From positions 434,001-498,000 of the forward strand of contig NW_027043824.1 in NCBI RefSeq assembly GCF_037102585.1: a stretch of 64,000 nt of DNA. Direction: 5' to 3'. This document shows, one piece after another, positions 60,299-64,000 of this stretch (positions are counted from its first letter, which is position 1; the number at the start of each line of letters is the position of its first letter). This DNA comes from Saccharomycopsis crataegensis (Eukaryota; Ascomycota; Saccharomycetes; Ascoideales; Saccharomycopsidaceae). A program made the position numbers and the translations under genes. Under the pieces are notes generated by a model. That model saw only the letters and a program-made list of their open reading frames with translations, was not told the DNA's origin and ran no database searches.

Positions 60299-60657
60299 GG
60301 TGTAAATTTCATAAGACCTTATTGCTTGAGAGAAGGATGGTAAATGATCTCCAAGTGAGCGGGGAAGTAGAACGCATTAATTCTTTTTGGCTCCCAAAAT
60401 CACAAAATGCAAAGAACAAAATAATTACAGGAAATTGATAGCAAAAATAAACTATTTATATTCCAATTTTTTGATAAACAATAGTATCCTCAATTAATTT
60501 CAGAGTGATGAGGGGCTCCCACCTCACAAAGGAGAAGTCACGAAGTCATAAAACCGCAGAACTGGAATAATAAGGCAAGACTAACCGCACACGCTAAAAA
60601 TAAAGGGAGAATTGGTGCACCTGGGTTCATTAAAGACGACCCTAACCACAAATAAAT
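60299..60657. promoter_or_regulatory. Divergent LPX1 / T5orf172-gene promoter
   Basis: The 359-bp spacer has no strong promoter motif. A short - strand frame (60538-60630) encodes a single hydrophobic span and is discussed under findings. Confidence 0.3.
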
Positions 60658-61722
60658 ATGGGACAATGCTTTGGAGTAACCAAGAGTAACGAAAGATGCA
60701 AGAACAAGGTTACCGACGGTCAATATTGTCATTATCATAAAAATCAGAGCCTCAAAAATAGTTCCAAAACCAAAGGAAGTTCTAAAATTGAACTCAAATC
60801 ATCCTCTGCTAGAATAGAAAATGATAATAATAAACATGGGAATCACAATAGAAATCAAAGGCCGGTATACAAGATCATTTTACCAAAAGCCCCTTCAAGT
60901 CTACAGAGCACAGTGCCGGCACGAAAAAAGAATACTGATACGGGAAGTATTTACATGTACACATTATCACACTTGTTGACTGATCATCAAAAAAGGTACA
61001 ATTTTTTGAACATAAGGGCCTTGGACCAAGACCAATCCCTAGAAAATTCTAATGCATCAAAGCTTGCACTTCAAAAAGCATTTTTTTCTGCTTTGTCTGC
61101 TAAAAATGTGGATGGCTCATCACACGGTAATTTGAAGTCTTCCTCACCTGAATTAGTGCCTTTTGATTCAAAACATTTTATTTTAGTGAAAATTGGTTTA
61201 ACAACTCAGCCAGTGACCAAGCGTATCCAACAATGGCAGAAACAATGCAACCACGATATAACTCTAGTCAGTCCTGATATTCTAAAGCAAGCCTCTCCTT
61301 CCTCGTTGTCATCTTTGTTTTCTAAGCTTAATATAGATGACCCTTACTATAGCAAAAATAAGTTGAGTTTTAATCCTAAAGGATTTCTTACGAATTTAGG
61401 TGGTAGGAATAAGATCAGCGAAGGCAATTTCAGGTGCTTTAACCATCATGATAATAGTTTCTATTGCCAAAATAATTTAAGGGAGATTGAGAGAAAAATA
61501 CATAGTCAATTAAGATACGAATTTGGCACAGTTGAAATGGAATGTGTTAACTGCTCTTTGAATAACTCTAAACGGAATACCCCAAAAGGCAAGGATACAA
61601 TGGAAAGTAATAAGGTAATCCATCGTGAATGGTTTGTGATCCCCAAAGTACTGTTAATAGAGGTGTTTTTGAAAATTGATTTCATATGCCATCATATGGG
61701 AAAGCAAACCTTAGCCAAATAA
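60658..61722 (+). CDS. T5orf172 (GIY-YIG-like) domain protein with N-terminal zinc motif
   Basis: The 354-residue product starts with a cysteine/histidine motif (Cys4, Cys14, Cys24, His27: MGQCFG...ERCKNK...YCHYH) likely to bind zinc. A basic, Ser/Lys-rich linker follows. Residues from about 97 to 340 match the T5orf172/DUF1766 domain of fungal Mug113-like proteins: SIYMYTLSHLL, FILVKIGLTTQPVTKRIQQW, LREIERKIHSQLRYEF and HREWFVIPKVLL. This fold is GIY-YIG nuclease-like; the Y-Y ... KIG ... R pattern is present. Whether it cuts DNA in yeast is unknown. The domain is interrupted by a roughly 50-residue low-complexity insert. Confidence 0.75.
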   Translation: MGQCFGVTKSNERCKNKVTDGQYCHYHKNQSLKNSSKTKGSSKIELKSSSARIENDNNKHGNHNRNQRPVYKIILPKAPSSLQSTVPARKKNTDTGSIYMYTLSHLLTDHQKRYNFLNIRALDQDQSLENSNASKLALQKAFFSALSAKNVDGSSHGNLKSSSPELVPFDSKHFILVKIGLTTQPVTKRIQQWQKQCNHDITLVSPDILKQASPSSLSSLFSKLNIDDPYYSKNKLSFNPKGFLTNLGGRNKISEGNFRCFNHHDNSFYCQNNLREIERKIHSQLRYEFGTVEMECVNCSLNNSKRNTPKGKDTMESNKVIHREWFVIPKVLLIEVFLKIDFICHHMGKQTLAK

Positions 61723-63516
61723 AGGCATAAAATGAATTTGATACTATTAGATTACTAATGCATTTTCTACATGGTAGTATCCTTGTATCAGTCAAGCTTT
61801 TCTATGCTTGCTGTATTCAATCTATTATATCCCAAGCAAGATATATAAATATACATAAAAATATTTTTTCTATTTTCAAATATTAAGCGAATGTTCATCC
61901 TTTAATAACATCATCATCATATTTTTTTGCGTTTCTCTTTGGGTTCCCGGTTCTTATGTTTTCTTTCCGGAGCAACCATAATGGAGGTGGTTGTGTCTAA
62001 CTCCTACTATGAAGACGTTACGCAACGCTCATAATTTTGTTGTATTCGTATTTGTCCAATAAATTAAGCTATCCATGCTGTTGTATACTAATGTTATCTA
62101 TAAATAATATTAATGGGCAATTATCATCATATATTGTTCCTTTGATGAATATACTACGTGCCCTATAACTTTAATAAGAAGCATGCAATATACGACAAAA
62201 AATCTATACTTTACATTTAAAATATATCAATATAAGTAACTGGGTATTTTGGATATATATTACGTGAATAGTAGGAGAATGTAACAATAGAATTTTTAGA
62301 TGCGCCCTATGTGTAACAAATGTAATAAAGGGCAAAATATAACCCCAAATAATGTTTTTCACCAAGGTTCAATGGTAAGAATAATAAATATAATAAGAGA
62401 AAGGTATTTGATATTAACCATTCTTAATTATTACCAGAAAATACCACTATAAAATGAATTATAAGTATTTGAGCGGTTACCCGGCCTAAGGGAATAATGT
62501 TTTAAGACGCTACTGGTCAAAAATTCAAAAAACTCGTAAACATGTGGTTTCGTGGTCTAGTTGGTTATGGCATCTGCTTAACACGCAGAACGTCCCCAGT
62601 TCGATCCTGGGCGAAATCATTTTTGCATAACAATTCAATTTATTAATTTGATTCTAGAGTGCTTTTTTTTTTCGAGTATTTTTTTTTCATTTTGCGAGTT
62701 ATTTGGCTCCTGCTATAGCACCAACACGATATTGCTTTCTATGGATTATATATAAATTACTACTCTGCAAGATATATGTGCCAACCATGAAGGTCTTTGG
62801 GAACAATGTCATTTCTAATTTAATTGACACTGTACAATAAAAATAGATGAACATTATGAGGGGATTGCTCACAAAAAATTACCATGCTTTGTCTATGCTA
62901 TATATTTACGCTTGGTGTTCAGTATGCCAAGCTCTTAATACTAGATATGTGAGTTTGCTTCCATGGGGTTAATCATTACTCTGTGTCGGTTTTTTCGTAA
63001 CACCCAAAACACACTCACTTCAAGAACACTTCATTTACCAACTTTTGAGAAAGTATGACCCACCTCTCCATAGATACCTTTTTTTTTTGGGCTAGATACG
63101 AATATGTTATTATTATGATGTATTTGGTTTCCTTTTTTTTGCATTAAATGTGTTATACGTTACCAAAATCCGCTGCCTGTGCCAAGTGCCAAAAATTCGG
63201 AAAAGGGACGATGGACCCTGCAGCTCTATATGCAGGAAATCCGTTGCATCAAAAAAATACAATCCCATCCATGGTATCGCCATAAGCCCCTCGTTGGAAG
63301 AGGGCACCAAAAACATGACAGTTGATAAATAGGACCCTTATTTTTTCATTGACATAATGCCCTATATAAATGGCAACGATATCGCCCCAATTAGTGTGAT
63401 ATTTCAGGGAACAATAAGAAAGAAACCATTCCCAACCAGTCTTTTTTTTTTTTTTTCATTTATCAATCTCTATTATTATTACTTACTCCCTCGCTTTTTG
63501 AAAACAAAAATTGAAA
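61723..63516. other. 1.8-kb AT-rich region with one tRNA
   Basis: Apart from tRNA-Val, I see no gene. A Reb1-type TTACCCG at 62477-62483 lies 63 bp upstream of the tRNA. The part from 62650 to 63516 is promoter for the serine-rich gene, with T runs at 62664-62673, 63080-63089 and 63441-63456. Confidence 0.35.
62546..62618 (+). tRNA. tRNA-Val (AAC)
   Basis: The 73-nt cloverleaf starts GGTTTCG and ends CGAAATC, followed by A. The anticodon arm TCTGC-TTAACAC-GCAGA gives AAC, the D arm is TGGTCTAGTTGGTTA and the T arm CCCCAGTTCGATCCTGGG. A T5 terminator follows. No intron. Confidence 0.96.
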
Positions 63517-64000
63517 ATGCTTCTTTCAAAGACCTTACAGCTCACAATTCTTTTTGTTCTTGCCCAAACTTATCCTCTTGCATCCTTGGAAGAGCAAGCA
63601 GCCACTTATGAAGATGCTCTTGCTAAAAGAACAGTCATCAAAAAATTGAAAACATCAAGCAGCTCCAGAACAGCTTCCGAAGAAGTTTCAGCTAGAACGA
63701 AACATAAAACCACCACAACCAAGGAAAATGAAGGCAAAGAGTCTGGAAACAATAAATCTTCTGGTTCTTCAAGCTCTTCAACTAGTAATAGTGGTTCTAT
63801 TAAGCCTGCCAGTGAATCATCTTCCGGTTCTTCAGGCTCTTCAACTAGTAATAGTGGTTCTATTAAGCCTGCCAGTGAATCATCTTCCGGTTCCTCAGGC
63901 TCTTCAACCAGTAACAGTGGGTCGATTAAGCCTGTCAGTGAATCATCTTCTGGCTCTTCTGGATCTTCAACCAGCAGAGACCTGATTAAGAAATCTGATT
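63517..64000 (+). CDS. Secreted serine-rich repeat protein, cut by window end
   Basis: From the ATG at 63517 the frame is open to the window edge (161 codons). A signal peptide (MLLSKTLQLTILFVLAQTYP, about 1-20) is followed by a Kex2-type Lys-Arg at about residue 38 (LAKRTV), a Ser/Thr/Lys-rich stretch, and 21-residue repeats (SESSSGSSGSSTSNSGSIKP). DNA repeats of 63 bp start at 63781, 63844, 63907 and partly at 63970. This fits a fungal cell-wall or adhesin-like protein; KEX1 and a presumed Kex2 would process its type. The C-terminus, including any GPI signal, is outside the window. Confidence 0.8.
   Translation, partial: MLLSKTLQLTILFVLAQTYPLASLEEQAATYEDALAKRTVIKKLKTSSSSRTASEEVSARTKHKTTTTKENEGKESGNNKSSGSSSSSTSNSGSIKPASESSSGSSGSSTSNSGSIKPASESSSGSSGSSTSNSGSIKPVSESSSGSSGSSTSRDLIKKSD
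63781..64000 (+). repeat. 63-bp in-frame tandem repeats
   Basis: The first two copies (63781, 63844) differ at one or no position; the third (63907) and the truncated fourth (63970) diverge at several. Period 63 is a multiple of 3, so copy-number changes keep the frame open. Confidence 0.9.

Overview
This window is nuclear chromosomal DNA of a budding yeast (Saccharomycotina). It is AT-rich, has short intergenic regions with long poly(dA:dT) tracts, and carries clear orthologues of yeast genes: KEX1, CDC39/NOT1, MYO2, HEM13, HEM3, ARP5, GCV3, DMC1 and TMS1. Introns are few and use yeast-type branch sites (TACTAAC, TACTGAC). In-frame CTG codons are very rare, and the few I could align fall where relatives carry polar residues. 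I therefore suspect a CUG-Ser1 yeast (Debaryomycetaceae or Metschnikowiaceae); this is an inference. Leu at CTG in any translation should be read with caution.

Layout. 1-2.4 kb: decayed coding fragments, including a kinase-like relic. 2.4-10 kb: MHR1, KEX1, NAT5, IMG2, HEM13, ILM1. 10.5-25.7 kb: CDC39 (2268 aa), a spliced CDC50-family flippase subunit gene, spliced ATP14, and MYO2. 26.7-37.1 kb: the convergent pair BOL1/GCV3, an apparently frameshifted membrane-protein gene, an OCRL-type inositol 5-phosphatase with a RhoGAP-like tail, an unassigned gene and an MRX15-like gene. 37.4-39.7 kb: a complete Tc1/mariner-type DNA transposon with 131-bp perfect terminal inverted repeats and TA target duplications, sitting about 95 bp upstream of BXI1. 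39.8-46.7 kb: BXI1, AIM6, ARP5, a DUF2470 membrane protein and an RRM protein. 46.7-50.9 kb: a 4.2-kb gene-poor AT-rich stretch whose centre is bracketed by two inverted tRNA-Gly genes with near-identical 3' flanks. 50.9-64 kb: HEM3, tRNA-Trp, LTR-like relics, five-intron DMC1, TMS1, an LPX1-like hydrolase, a T5orf172-domain protein, tRNA-Val and the start of a serine-rich, repeat-bearing secreted protein that runs off the window.

Many genes serve mitochondria: MHR1, IMG2, ILM1, ATP14, BOL1, GCV3, MRX15-like, AIM6. Two serve haem synthesis: HEM3 and HEM13. CACGTG boxes recur upstream of several of them, most strikingly at the centre of a dyad of TGACTC boxes in the GCV3 promoter. There is no operon-like organisation. 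The most novel features are the inverted tRNA-Gly bracket (a candidate small inverted-repeat centromere or other chromosomal element), the transposon whose terminal repeats carry a motif about every 23 bp, and the GCV3 promoter dyad.
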